64,000 nucleotides of DNA, from positions 271,001-335,000 of the forward strand of contig JALRMN010000025.1 of NCBI GenBank assembly GCA_024760905.1. The letters are read 5' to 3'. This stretch comes from Plotosus lineatus (lineage: Eukaryota > Chordata > Actinopteri > Siluriformes > Plotosidae). Position numbers and translations under genes: made by a program. This document shows positions 42,226-53,500 of this stretch, piece by piece; position 1 is the first letter of the stretch; every line of letters starts with the position of its first letter. The notes under the pieces were generated by a model. It did no database searches, was not told the origin of the DNA, and saw only the letters and a list, made by a program, of their open reading frames with translations.

Positions 42226-42699
42226 TTAACTATTTTTATTTTACATATAAAAAGTCGAGTTTACGGTAGAATTACCAGAATTCAGTGGTTTAGCAGAGCA
42301 CAAAGCACTATGCTTAAAGGAGAAGAAAGCATTTGTTCAAAGTTAATCTCATTCAAATTTCAAGAAAAAATATTTTATGTGTGCACAATTTGAGGAAGAC
42401 AGCTTCTGATTCAATGAATACGTGGACGTTATTTGAAAACTGAGTTGTATAATGATGATGTCATCGAGATGAAAGTTAATTTCATGTACATATATAGAAT
42501 TTTGACATCTTCATGCCATTGATTGGGAGATTTGTGTTTGTTTAATGAAATATCTTGATTGAAATCATTATCTGTGCAGTGAGAAACTATATATACACCA
42601 GGATTTAATATATTTCAAGACAAACTTCACAGAACAAGAAATGATGTTAAATGCCACTCTCCTCCACATGAACTTGGGCATCATTCTGAGATTCAGTTT
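42226..42699. other. Unannotated interval
   Basis: AT-rich, no feature supported. Confidence 0.5.
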
Positions 42700-43230
42700 T
42701 TAAATATCCACCCAGAAAATCTTTCAAATTTCAGCTATCGGTCTTATTTTACACACAGATTTATTTGTCACTCCATGAAGTGAAATTGGATGAGCAATGA
42801 TCTGATTTTTTAGGTCATGAACTTCTCCCTCTTGTTTGACGAGGTAAATAATGATGTGAAGTCACATGATGTTGTTGAAACACTTTTCTAACCTCCAAGA
42901 CAACTTTGTCCACCTTAGGTTTTACAACTTCCAGAGGTATGATTTTTAAAATTGTTTTCTTATAAAAACTATTGTGTTCCTCCGTCTGTGCGTACATGTA
43001 CATGCAGGAACCCTGTGGCGATATTACAGTTCCATTAAAGAAATCTTCTCTCGATACCATAAGACTTTCAGACATCAAAAATGTGGGGAGTGGAATTTTA
43101 TAATGTGAGTTACAAGAAATGAATACAATAAATTCAGCGACATCATCAAAATGAGAAAAAATGCGACACTGCATATTAGTGTTCATATTTGATGTTGTGC
43201 AACGCTGTTTTATACTGCATGATATCACGT
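42700..43230 (+). repeat. Inverted-duplication arm 2, conserved segment downstream of the leader exon
   Basis: The plus strand of 42760-43170 aligns with the reverse complement of 35590-35190. It lies in the same position relative to each leader exon. Neither strand shows an Ig-domain signature (no Cys-Trp-Cys spacing). The conservation could reflect a decayed exon or simply the age of the duplication. A 137-residue minus-strand frame exists only in this arm. Confidence 0.6.
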
Positions 43231-43369
43231 TCTGTCGTCAATATATATCAGGAAAGGTTAGTTTTTGAGGAACTCTACTTTTAGGTAGTGTTATAGTTTA
43301 TATTATTAATTCACTCTGACAGTTGCACACCACTAAGTGTGACTTTAATCACTTTAAAACTCCACTGAG

Positions 43370-43695
43370 GCAGCACAGTTGTGCTGTGATTGGCCTCTCA
43401 GCAAGAAGCCCAGGGCTTGATTCCTAGCTCAGGGGTTTCTATGTGGAGTTTGCATGTTCTCCACGTGCATGTGTGGGTTTCCTTCGGGTACTCCGGTTTC
43501 CTCCCACAGTCCCAAAACATGCACACTAGGTTAATTGGCTGTTCCAAATTAACTGTAGATGTGAGTATGAATAGTTTTGTGAGTGTTTGCCCTGCGATGG
43601 CCTGACAAGCTGCACAGGGTGTACACAGAGTTGGCGGAGGGGGCGCCAGCCTACCTGCGACCCTAATGAGAAGTAATTAAAAAATGAATGAATGA
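43370..43695 (+). mobile_element. V-SINE-like SINE (family S2) with 11-bp TSD
   Basis: Degraded tRNA-like head, then GTGGAGTTTGCATGTTCTCC, CGGTTTCCTCCCACAGTCCC, AACATGCACACTAGGTTAAT, GCCCTGCGATGGCCTGACAA and CTGCGACCCTAATGAGAAG with (AATG)n. It is flanked by ACTCCACTGAG at 43359-43369 and 43696-43706. The 3' part resembles the L2-type tail of some S1 copies. Confidence 0.88.
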
Positions 43696-43799
43696 GACTC
43701 CACTGAGCCCCAGTGTGAAGTACCATCACACCAGTAGGACTAAATTGTTGTAAAATTAAAGTTCTCTTGTCATATTCATGTCATTTTAGAATCTTAGAC

Positions 43800-44720
43800 A
43801 GTTTACTAAAAAATAAAAAAAACACATTATTTCATGGTACCTATCCTCCTTGTGCTCATGTAACTTTTTCCACATCTCTGTCAGAAAATACTTCTTGCTC
43901 CTCATCCCACAAGCTCCAATCATCTCTACTCTCTTTTCCCACCATCCTTCTCCATGTGGTCTGAGGTCATCCTTTTCATTTGGAGCCCATGTCATAACCA
44001 CATTATAATCATTTTCTCTAGCTTGCCTCAAGAGGTAACCATTCTTCTCCTATATTATGTTTTGATTTCAATGGTTTCATCCCTGCTCTTTCAAGTAGCT
44101 CCTCATTCCTGATGTGATCCTGCATTCAGACACGAAAGATTTTGCATAAACAACTTTTGTGAAACTTTAGTGGTTTGATGTCTCCTTTCTTATATTTCAT
44201 ATTTCCCATTCATATAGAAAGATGGATAACACTAGGATCTTATACAGCTTCACCTCATTTCTCCCTGAGATGTTGTCTTTGCTCCAAATTCTTTTAAGTC
44301 TGATAAATCTATCCCTCATCATACCATCTCCTTCTTTGCAAACTTTCACTCTAATATGTGAATTCCACAACATCCGTAATGTCTTATGTCCAATTATAAC
44401 CTTTGTTTCATCCTGTGCATTAATTCTTAAGGCCTTTGCATTCCTATATTGATTTTTAACTGACCTATTTAGATTCTTCATTCATTTTAGTTATCTTGCG
44501 CTGAATTTGTTGTCTTATGAAGGAGAGTAAAGCCATATCATTAGCAAAGTCGAGGTTGTGTAGTCTTGAGGTGAATTTCCACCTTATGCTGCTCTTGCCT
44601 TCCCCAACTGTCACTATAATCAGGAAAAACAATATTGAATATTATAGCCTTGTTTAGCCCTGGACCAGATCTTAAACCACTTGCATACATCTCCCTGATC
44701 TTCACTGATTTCCTTTTGTT
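43800..44720 (-). mobile_element. Third LINE type (LINE-D), RT and C-terminal remnant
   Basis: Minus strand: near 44550 LDFANDMALLSFIRQQIQRK, a FADD-like box with FAND. Then come NAKALRINAQDETKVIIGHK, VKLYKILVLSIFLY (the KxxLYKxLVxxxLLYG region), and a C-terminal region with GWWEKRVEMIG at about 43930. Stops and shifts are frequent. It differs from LINE-A, Rex3 and LINE-C in every word compared. Confidence 0.65.
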
Positions 44721-44729
44721 ATGACTGAC

Positions 44730-45713
44730 TGCCTGAAGGGTGTCATGACTGTTTAGACACTACTTTTGACTGCGCTGTGCACACCAGGCAAGGAAGGCAA
44801 GCTCAGTGGAAAAACACACTCCAATCATCAGCAGTCAGTGATGTCAGTGATGGAATGTTGTACACTTAAGACGCGTTTGTCCAGAGGTATAAATTGATGC
44901 AGAAGCTCTAGTAAAGAGATTTTTGATTTGTGAGCCTTGTAAAGGTTTCAAGTCTGCCGCTAGGTTTAATGAAAGAAACATAGGAATTTGTGTCCGGGTG
45001 TAAGACTACTAAGATTTGGGTCTTAAGGGAGTGTCATACTGACTGTGAGTTAGCTGTGTGGTACGGAACCAGAAGTCCACCTAGAACTGAGAGAAGGCGT
45101 CTATGCAGCTGGTTTTTTGGACCAGGCGTCCGGTGGGTACATAAGCCACGGACTCCTACTCGGGTGCTAGACGGAGAAAGTAGTTCATCAGCACAATGGG
45201 TACACCCCGACTTCAAGGGACCAAAGGGTACCACGTTTGTATCATGTGCACAGACTCTGAACTTATTGTGAAAAATTGTGTTAACAAATATTGTTGTGAG
45301 AAAATGTGTCACATATTTCTGCTATTTTTTTTTTTTTTTTTTGAGTTGTAATACTGGGAACTACATGTATTAATTTGGGAAGAACATGTCATGGAACGCT
45401 GAGATAAGAGTCATTAATTTTCTTATTACTTTGTGCAAACCTTGTATTTGTTTTTGTTTTTTTTTAATTTATTGATTAAAATTCGAAAGTGTCATTTACC
45501 ATAGTTTTCCATAATTGAGACCTAGGCCCATCTGTCTGTCTGATCCTACCATTTTGAGCATGACACTTTATAGAAAAAACTCACCATTCAAATCAATGCG
45601 GTGGGAAAGGCTGAAATGTGCCTCCCATTTGTGTAGTAAATCTACTGAGAATATGCAAAAAAAAAAAAGTGTAATTTTTTTGGTCTCCTTATTAAATTGC
45701 TTCATCAGGGACC

Positions 45714-45714
<1 letters not shown>
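44730..45714. other. Unannotated interval with LTR-like look
   Basis: TGTCATGACTGTTTAGACAC at 44739 and GGTATAAATTG at 44882 resemble an LTR start and TATA box, but no second LTR or coding region was seen. The rest, 45290-45700, is T-rich with no feature. Confidence 0.3.

Positions 45715-45765
<51 letters not shown>
45715..45765. repeat. (ATT)n microsatellite
   Basis: About 17 ATT units. Confidence 0.95.
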
Positions 45766-45839
45766 TTAATAAGTTGAATGATGCATGAACTTTACAAGAC
45801 CTCTGAAGTTGTGCTTTATTATTTCACACCAAGTTATTA

Positions 45840-46065
45840 TCTTTCGTCGATCCTCTATGAGGCAACTGTGGATTGGATTTCCTTGTCCAGCACATCCCAC
45901 AGATGTTCAAATTAAGATTTGAGGAATTTTCAAGGTCACGTCAACACCTTTAGCTCTTTAACACATTCTTCAAACCATTCTGGAACATTTTTTTGAAAGG
46001 GACAGAGAATATTATTATGCTGAAAGAAGGCATTCCTGTTATGGTATACTCAGTGGCCGACCGTG
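45840..46065 (-). pseudogene. Tc1-type transposase C-terminal remnant
   Basis: The minus strand gives PEWFEECVKELKVLT and FEHLWDVLDKEIQSTVAS, the region around the last acidic residue (E in EHLWDVLDK) of Tc1-family DDE transposases. Stops are present and neither terminal repeat was found nearby. Confidence 0.75.
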
Positions 46066-46799
46066 AATTTGGTACCTGGGCCTTCAGTGGTGATTTAACG
46101 GACTTAATCCACCTCCTAATACCACCACTACCATGTCATAATTATACAAATCATCAATAATACACAAAAAACCCATTTAATAAGGTGTGGCATTGCCCAC
46201 AGAGAGAGAAAATTTTCATTCTTGTAACTCTGAGCATTACAGGCGATCACTGGTGGAAGCTGCTGGTAAATTTGGTACTCAGCCAAATGTAACTCGCATA
46301 AACCTTACCGCCCGACCTCTCCTTGATGTCTAGCTTTGCTGCCAAAGTCCGCCTCGAAAATGGATTTTTGTAGAAAGTTCAATACCAAGTCATTTTCTTC
46401 GAATATTAGTTACATAATGAATATGAAATAAAATCAAGACATTGACAAAGTTTTAAAAAAGCAACCTTTCCTCAATTTGCAGCTCCTACAACCTTGCAGA
46501 CCTTTTCCATTCTGACTGTCCATTTGTGGAGATCAGATGAAGAAAATTTACCACATACTTCTTGACGCTCCTCTCGTGAGTTGCACTGGCTTGATGGGCA
46601 CCATACAGTTTTTTGTACCATATGGTCAAGCTGTTCCAACAACAGGTGAAACCCATTGACTGCGCTGACCACTCCATTGCTGAGAGAATATCAGTTGACT
46701 GCTTATTCCTCTGGATATTGAGAATAAAACCAGGTCCAGTTTATTACCATCCACAGGGCATTGCATCACACTGCAAAATGAAGTGATAGCCTCCGTTAC
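46066..46799. other. DNA-transposon-like terminus plus unknown sequence
   Basis: 46053-46110 (CAGTGGCCGACCGTGAATTT, TGGTACCTGGGCCTTCAGTG) has the look of a DNA transposon end. Its mate was not found. A 66-residue minus frame at 46472-46672 has no motif that I recognise. Confidence 0.3.
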
Positions 46800-47345
46800 T
46801 CAGGCAAAGATCATCTGTTCCCTTCAAGGGTCGCCACAGCAAATCCTCTGCCTCCATCTCACCCTGTCCTCTGCATCTTCTTCTCTTACACCAATGACCT
46901 TCATGTCCTCCTTCATATCCATAAATCTCCTGTTTGGTCTTCCTCTAGGCCTTCTGCCTGGTAATTTCAACCTCAGCATCCTACTACCAATATATTCACT
47001 ATCCCTACGTCATACATGTCCAAACCATCTGAATCTAGCTTCCCTGACTTTGTCTCTAAAACCTCTGATGTGCTCATTCCTGATCCTATTCATCCTCATT
47101 ACTCTCAAAGAGAACCTCAGCATTTTCATCTCTGCTACCTCCAGCTCTGCCTCCTGTCTTTTCCTCAGTGCCACTGTTTCTAAACCATACAACATTGTTG
47201 GTTTCATCACCGTCTTGTACACTTTTCCTTTCATACTTGCCGATAGCTTCCTATCACACATCACACCGGGTACTTTTCTCCAACCATTCCAACCTGCCTG
47301 CACATATTTTCCACACTCTCCATTGCTCTGGATTCTTGAGCTTTG
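46800..47345 (-). mobile_element. LINE-A, 5'-truncated 3' end
   Basis: Minus strand from GGCGACCCTTGAAGGGAACA up through RWFGHVxRRDS-type words to GWNGWRKVPGVMCDRKLSAS. The GAAGAA tail is missing. It ends at 47345 against LINE-C. A 97-residue frame (47010-47303) is still open. Confidence 0.88.
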
Positions 47346-48564
47346 ACTTACTTGACTTATGTCAGGTGCCAGTCCTCTTCTGCCACCTGAAATACCATGG
47401 ATGCCCAGAAGCTCCTGTCTTGCATAGTCCTTTCCATGGAATCAACCTGTACACCAGTCTCTCTTTGCAGCACATCTAGGTATGTGAGGGGTAGTCTTCC
47501 AAGCCTCCTTCTCCCATGTTCTGGAGACCATAGCACTAAGTTGAAAACTACTTCCTTGCTGTTTCTGAGAGAGTGATTTGATTGATTGAATGAAACATTT
47601 TATTCATGAAAGAAAGGGATTGGGCACAAGTTATCCAAGCCTCTCCTGGAAGCCCTCTCTGTAGATTATTTTAACCAATTAACCGACTGTGCATGTTTTT
47701 GGACTGTGGGAGGAAACCCATGCAAGCACAGGGAGAACATGCAAACTCCACTCAGAAAGGCCCAGGCCTGGATTTGAACCCAGGCCTTCTTGTTGTGAGG
47801 CAGACAAGCTAACCACTACGCCACCGTGTTGCCCTCTGAGAGAGTGTCCGACGAATCTTAGATGCCTGGCTCATATTTTGTCTGACAGTTTTGGAAGACC
47901 AGCATAAAGTTCTTTGTTTGTACAGTGTTGCTCCCACTTTATGTTGCGGATGCACCTTAACATCCTTGTGTAGCAACCATCCAGCTGTTTTTCCTATTTA
48001 GGGGTGACCGTCCATGCCTCACAGCCATGCAAAAATACCAACTTCACTTTCCAGATCTTTTCAAGCTTGTGACAGGCTCTCCATGCTGCTGCCTTACTGG
48101 AGTTGATGTCCATGGAGGTGCTCTCCATGTGGGACCACAGATACTTGAAGTCCTCCGCTTCCTCTAGAGTGGATCCGTCTGTGGTCTTCAAACATACTGG
48201 CATCTGCTACCCTTACAACTGAGGTTTCGACATTCCGGAATAGCTGCTGGGCTTGCTAGAATACCTCAGAAATGAGTGCTATATCATCAGCAAAGTCCAG
48301 GTCCGTCACTGCTCTAAGCCCAATTCTCCTACTCCTTCTCCTCACCAGTTGGAAGCCTAGTTCCTCTTCTCTCCGTTCTATGGCCACTCTGTGTGCATAG
48401 TCCAGTACTATTATGAACAAGTATGGTGCCAGGGTATGAACCTTGCAGGACTCCTGCTTGTATCTCAAAAAGCCTGGTATCCCCATCTGGGATTATCACT
48501 TTTGCCATTGTGCCCTTGTACATACAATCAATGACACAAACTATCTGCCCTGGGATGCCATAAG
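47346..48564 (-). mobile_element. Second LINE type (LINE-C), RT and C-terminal remnant
   Basis: Minus strand: APYLFIIVLDYAHRVAIERR, then LRAVTDLDFADDIALISEVF with the FADD catalytic box at about 48280, then CLKTTDGSTLEEAEDFKYLW and LVFLHGCEAWTVTPK. The C-terminal part RRRLGRLPLTYLDVLQRETG lies at about 47440-47520 beyond an inserted SINE. This RT style (FxxVLDYAxRxAIExREEELG) belongs to non-LTR elements widespread in aquatic animals; the clade is not assigned. Confidence 0.7.
47576..47834 (-). mobile_element. V-SINE-like SINE (family S2) with 12-bp TSD, nested in LINE-C
   Basis: Minus strand: GGCAACACGGTGGCGTAGTG, B box GGTTCAAATCC, GTGGAGTTTGCATGTTCTCC, GGTTTCCTCCCACAGTCCAA. It is flanked by TCTGAGAGAGTG at 47564-47575 and 47835-47846. 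It is 3'-diverged: the L2-type tail is replaced by GATTGATT-type sequence. Confidence 0.9.
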
Positions 48565-49017
48565 CAGGCATGTGATTTGACCAATTTAAAAAAGACTGAA
48601 AATTGTCGGGGTTTGGGGCGGAGCCATGGTGGGGGGACATGGGGCAGAGCCCCCAAAGCTCCTGGATTTTCAGCATTTTCTCATGCAAAAATAATATTAC
48701 AGAAAACAGCAGTAAAGAATATGTTCTATAATATAAATAGGCCATTTTCAACATCCTTCACCCACCTCAATGTACATGTATATGTAACAGCAATAGCAAA
48801 CACTGCATCTTCTTAGAATGTCTGTTCCATACAACTTGAAAATCAACATTCACTGAATTTCAGTTTTCACACAAAATGTCTTCATTATCCCATGACATGG
48901 TCACATGTGGAATTCATGCAATAACAATTGCATTGTCATGGATCTACTAGTTACTAAACAGTCTCTACATGAAAGATATATACAAAGTCTTTATACAACA
49001 CTTTACCCACACATTGG

Positions 49018-49800
49018 CTAACCCTTAGCAGGTTTAGACTTGTTTTTAGCTTTGATGACCCTTTCATGGGCTTTTCTAGCACCCTTATGGGCAGCTTGAA
49101 ATCTCCACTTGGCCTCTGCCTTTGAGCTTTGTTCCTTGGCTCTAAAAGCCAGCTTCTGTCTCCTTGTTTCTCTTTCTACTTCCAACTGCTCCAACTCCTC
49201 TCTGTATCGTTTGTTTGAAGTTCTAATCTTCAGACAGAGTCTTCCATTTACTGGGTCCATCAGAATGTCTTTTCTTGCAACATGCTTAATAGCATTAGTT
49301 TTCTTGGCTCTGATGGCATACTGTACAGTCTGAATAGAGCTGTAGGTGGCTGTGTCCATCCTGCATGATTTCACATTCAGAACATCTCTCATTGTGCTGA
49401 AGGCACCTTCTACTTGAGGACCATGGAGGCAACTCATCAAAGCCTTGGCCATTTTTGACAGAGTAGGATATACTCCCTTGTCAATCAGTGCTGACCACCA
49501 GATGTCTAGTTAAACCTCTCCACCCTGTTTGTCTGTTGCTGGAGGCAATGTAGTGCCAACTTGAAATCCTCTAACTTCCATGTCATAGGCATTCAGTTCC
49601 TCTTCCTTCAGGACATTCTTTACGAAAGAAGGCAGAGTCTTCAATAGCCCCAAGGTCATGTCGTGTCCCCTAGCCATAGGATCAATTGCTGTTGCCGCCT
49701 TCAGGAGTTTGTTGTCAAGGGGCAGTTTTTGTTGAAGATACTTTACACAGTTGATGTAGGATTCCTTAACCTTTTCCTTAAACTCCTTTACAGTTGACTG
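49018..49800 (-). pseudogene. hAT-like transposase C-terminal region
   Basis: The minus strand reads LPLDNKLLKAATAIDPMARG and LKTLPSFVKNVLKEEELNAY. After a stop come LDIWWSALIDKGVYPTLSKM and AKALMSCLHGPQVEGAFSTM. The WW...YPxLSxxAxxxL......EGAFS order is that of the hAT C-terminal dimerisation domain (WW, YP, LS, A, ERxFS-like). A coiled, basic tail (YREELEQLEVERETRRQKLA) ends at TAG 49018. The 144-residue 3' frame is intact, and one stop lies at about 49511. Confidence 0.55.
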
Positions 49801-49899
49801 AAAGGAAAATATAACCTAACAATTTTAGAGTAACTTGTTAGACCTTATAAATTATAAACATACAAATAATTATAAATTATAAACACATTAACCAGGGGT

Positions 49900-50720
49900 T
49901 GATATTTATTAAAAAAATAATAACATTTTAAATAATCATTGCCTTTGTAAGGGCTGGGGAGCAGACTGCCCCAGCCAAAAAACCATCAGCAGGCATTTTG
50001 ACCTCTGCAAGAGACTGATAGCTGTTAGTGGATCTTGAACACCAGTTGTAGTTCCCTAGCCATATTGTGGTCACCACCACCTTGTATCAGAGGCCACCAA
50101 GCAAGTGACGCTGCTGGAGTTGACTGTCCCATGGGAAGACCGCTTGGAAGAAGCCTTTAAGAGGAAACTTTCCAAGTACATGAGGCTAGTGAAAGACTGT
50201 CAGCAATCAGGATGGAGGGTGAAGTGCCTTCCAGTGGAGGTTGGCTGCAGAGGCTTTGTGGCCTGGTCCTTCGCCAAAGCTCTGGGTTGTCTAGGCATCA
50301 TCGGGCAACAGAAGAGACAAGCCATCCGCAATACTACGAAGCGGCAGAGAGGGACTCAAGAAGGCTGTGGCTCAAGAGAGAACCATGGAATCGTGGTAGC
50401 TAGTGTGCCAACTGGACACAAGCCGGGGTCTGATCAGCCCCAGTTGGGTCACCTGGATGAGGGTGTATGATGTTGAAAGACCTGAAACACCCAATGATTC
50501 CAGGAACATCACTGATGATGTGTCCAGTCGCATTAGTAGATGTATTTACATAGTGAACCAATATGGCAATAACACTGTCAGATGGTCTGCTATGATTTGT
50601 TTTCCCAAAGCATCAACGGTACGGGATGAAATTATCATTTATTTACATTTATATTATACTATCAATAATTGTTTCTTTTGTGGGCAAGTCAAAATCGTAA
50701 TACTTGACACGAGCGTCGGG
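49900..50720 (+). pseudogene. Retroelement C-terminal (endonuclease-like) fragment nested in the hAT element
   Basis: The plus strand reads SEATKQVTLLELTVPWEDRL, EEAFKRKLSKYMRLVKDC and RVKCLPVEVGCRGFVAWSFA. This block follows the RT in a group of fish and cnidarian retroelements, and the V-x-L-L-E-L-T strand resembles a PD-(D/E)xK nuclease core. A 3' continuation with LISPSWVTWMRVYDVERPE is in another frame at 50403-50600. The upstream RT is absent. Family name uncertain. Confidence 0.45.
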
Positions 50721-50795
50721 CAATAGTATTTTTCAACCCTTGATTATCAGGACTAATTTGTTAATTAAAATCATTAAGCATGCACAAGTAAATTT

Positions 50796-51180
50796 TTAAA
50801 ATATTTCCACACAATCTACCTGATTGTTAACTACTCTATCTGCAACGTGGATCGGCTGTCGTGGCGGATTCTTTCTTCCGATCTTTGTATTGTTGGCTGT
50901 AAACGATGGATGAATTCCGTAAGGTGCAGGTACTTTCGGTTCACATCCAAAAGTCCCATCAAGCGAAGCGTTTGTTTTTCTTACATGTAGTTGTTGAACA
51001 TGCTTCTGGGATTTTGCGTGACATTCTAATGCTTTGAATCTACGCAATCCATAGTCTATTTCATCGTGACACCAGTTGCTTTTCCAGGCTGATCAATCTT
51101 GCAAATGAAGTCGCTGAACAATGTTGTCACAATCATTTTTTTCCGATGGTAGTATTGTATTCTTTTTCCATCCAGTCCCA
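50796..51180 (-). pseudogene. hAT-like transposase N-terminal zinc-finger region
   Basis: The minus strand includes NWCHDEIDYGLRRFKALECH and AKSQKHVQQLHVRKTN. The C-x...-IDY-x-RxFKALExHxKSxKH pattern is a BED/C2H2-like DNA-binding finger of transposases; the first Cys pair is degraded by a frame break near 51090. It lies on the same strand as the C-terminal region at 49.0-49.8 kb. Confidence 0.5.
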
Positions 51181-51532
51181 GCGGAACTTATTTTTGACCA
51201 ATTTGTCAATTATTTTATTCGCTTAGCATCCTTTCGCTCCACAACCGTCATCGTTCTGCTGGCATGTAGGGAATTAGACATATATGTACTATGGAAGCAT
51301 TGATGGGACAAAATGCATGACGTCAGCATAGCCAGCCAATCACAGTCCCCGTTACATGCTACTGGGAGCTCGTTAAAAAGTAGGATTCAGACTAAAATGA
51401 AATGAGATTTATTTAATGCACTTTTTATGAAAAAAAGATGGATTTATTATTATTATTTATTTATTTGTTTTTTTTGCCCCTGGAAATGAAAAAGACGGAA
51501 TTCAGTCTATAGATGGAAAAATCACATGCCTG

Positions 51533-52070
51533 AATAAAGATAGTCACCAAGCAGTTGCAGTATAATTTAGAGACAGCGCACACACTGGTGGTAAAAGGCT
51601 TGGAATCCTGCATTTCAAAAGAAACAAATGATGAAAATCCTCGCGTTGGCTGTGGATGAGCGTGGAGGATGAGCTTGAGTGATGGAGTCTTGAATGACAA
51701 AACTTGGATGAAGTGCGTTGGATGATCCACGTTAGATAAGTTTACTTAGATGATCTGCCCCCGAGCCTGCTGGCAACTGGTCTTTATGTAACTTCCCTAA
51801 AGTTCGAGAAAGTTCCATTCCAGAATATTCTAAATCACTTGACCCGTCACCAGGGCACATGCGCAACTAGGTCCATCTCAAAGTTTCCCTAACATGCTGG
51901 AAAGTTCTAGACTCAATTATACCATGAAAGCAAAAAAAAAAAAAAACAGTGACCCAAAAACAGCTGAGTAATACCATGTCACTCTTTATGGCACACTAAC
52001 TGAATATAATTATATACAACATTCATAAAGTCATATTTATATTTACATGTTTATTTACATGCCCTTAACA
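51533..52070 (-). repeat. 3' LTR of Gmr1-like Gypsy element, U5 missing
   Basis: Minus strand begins TGTTAAGGGCATGTAAATAA at 52070 and matches 57288-57811 down to CTATCTTTATT. It is cut at 51533, exactly at the outer base of the hAT terminal repeat. About 170 bp present in the 5' LTR are absent. Confidence 0.9.
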
Positions 52071-52082
52071 CTCTCCCCCTTA
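52071..52082 (-). promoter_or_regulatory. Polypurine tract of the Gmr1-like element
   Basis: Minus strand AAGGGGGAGAG directly precedes the LTR start TGTTAAGGG, the expected plus-strand primer position. Confidence 0.8.
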
Positions 52083-52249
52083 AAGAAAAGAAAGTTTTAT
52101 GGAAACTTTCTGCTTAGAGTAATGATAAATATTTCAATTCATAAAACATACACAGGATCAAAATCCACAAAACATTTCAAACTCTAGAGAGTGTATCAGC
52201 AAAAACATTGTCTTTACCCTGAATGTGCTTAATAACAAGATTAAACCTA

Positions 52250-53500
52250 TGTGAAGCTAAGCTCCACCGCAGCAGCCTCTGGTTTTTGTTCTTTTTGTGA
52301 AGAAAAGTCAAGGGATTGTGATCCGTGAACACTTCCACGGGGCAAAGTAGTTGTACCTAAGTACACTCTAAATTGCTGTAAAGCTAACGAAAGAGTCAAT
52401 GTTTCCTTCTTAGTGGTAGAGTAATTTATTTGATGTTAATCAAACCCGGATGATCAATACCTGAATCATCTTCTTGAATCCGGACACCACCTGCACCCAC
52501 ATCACTTGCATCAATTTGAAATTTAAAAGCTTTTTTGAAGTTTGGTGCCTGTAACACAGGAGAATTCATGAGCATGACCTTGACTCCCTCAAATGCAGCT
52601 TTGACAAACACTGAAATTTAATTATTTTCCACAAAAGGTTTGTAAGTGGAAGTACAACATCTGAGAAATTTTGACATTTCCTACAATAGCCTGTCATACT
52701 AAAGAACCTCGTGAGTTCTCTCTTACAGTGTGGAACGAGAAAATGTACAATTACCTCCACTTTGGCATTAACTGGCTTTACCTGGCCATGCCCTACAACA
52801 TGCTCTAAAAGTACAACCTGTGCCTTTCCAAATTCCCATTTTGCAAGGTTGACAGGCAATTTCGCTCCAGACACTCTCCCAAAGAAAGATCGGACTCTTT
52901 TCAAATGGTCTTCCCATTTCATGGCATAGATGACAACATCATCCATGTATGTTTCCACACCTTCCAGACCTGAAGTAACATTGTTGACGAGCCACTGAAA
53001 ATTTGCTGGTGCTTTTTTTTCAAACCGAAAGGCATCACTTTGTACTGAAAGAGTCCATTTGGCATAACAAAAACAGAGATCTTATTCGTACACTCTGTGA
53101 GTGGAACCTGCCAGAACCCTCCCAGAAAAGGTCAGAAAAACCTCCCAGAAAAGGTCAAACTTGCTTATATACTTGGCTTGACCAATTCGATCAATGCAAT
53201 CATCCATTCTCAGTATGGGATAAGAGTCAGTTCGTGAGAGCGCATTGACAGCCTTCATGTCAGCACAGCAGCACCAACCACCTCCAGAACTTTTCGGCAC
53301 GAGAACACAAGGTGAACTCCACAAACTGTCACTGGGTTCAATGATGTCATTGCCCACCATGCACTTCACTTTCTTTTCGCAGAATTTCACTCTTGGCAAG
53401 ATTCATTCTATAATGGTGTTGTTTCGCAGGTACAGCATCACCTATATTTATATCATGGCTAACAACATCTGTGCAGCAAGGCACATCAGGAAATAAATGA
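52250..53500 (-). pseudogene. Gmr1-like element: reverse transcriptase and RNase H
   Basis: The minus strand, downstream of integrase, reads MVGNDIIEPSDSLWSSPCVL, DMKAVNALSRTDSYPILRMD and IGQAKYISKFDLFWE. RT continues with ETYMDDVVIYAMKWEDHLKR (YMDD box at about 52945) and KCQNFSDVVLPLTNLL. RNase H starts at about 52610 with NFKKAFKFQIDASDVGAGGV, and 52260-52400 keeps further RNase H words (DHNPLTFLHKKN). Short deletions and shifts near 53000-53100 inactivate it. RT lies after integrase, the reverse of usual Gypsy order. Confidence 0.85.

Larger units (their letters stand above)
48565..51532 (-). mobile_element. hAT-like DNA transposon with 14-bp perfect terminal inverted repeats
   Basis: CAGGCATGTGATTT at 48565-48578 and its exact reverse complement at 51519-51532 bound a 2,968-bp element. 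Minus-strand transposase pieces lie at both ends: an N-terminal C2H2/BED-like finger at 50990-51100 and a C-terminal dimerisation-like region at 49018-49800. A plus-strand retroelement fragment is nested between them. No 8-bp TSD is left: the left flank is LINE-C and the right flank is a truncated LTR of the Gmr1-like element, so the locus was rearranged after insertion. The class is inferred from these pieces. Confidence 0.65.

Noticed and set aside
42815..43228. 137-residue minus-strand ORF
   Set aside because: The homologous arm at 35190-35590 does not keep this frame, there is no recognisable domain, and the strand is opposite to the leader exon. Probably chance.
44739..45260. Solo LTR starting TGTCATGACTG with TATAAATT
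   Set aside because: No matching copy, no defined CA end and no target duplication could be found; kept only as an unannotated interval.
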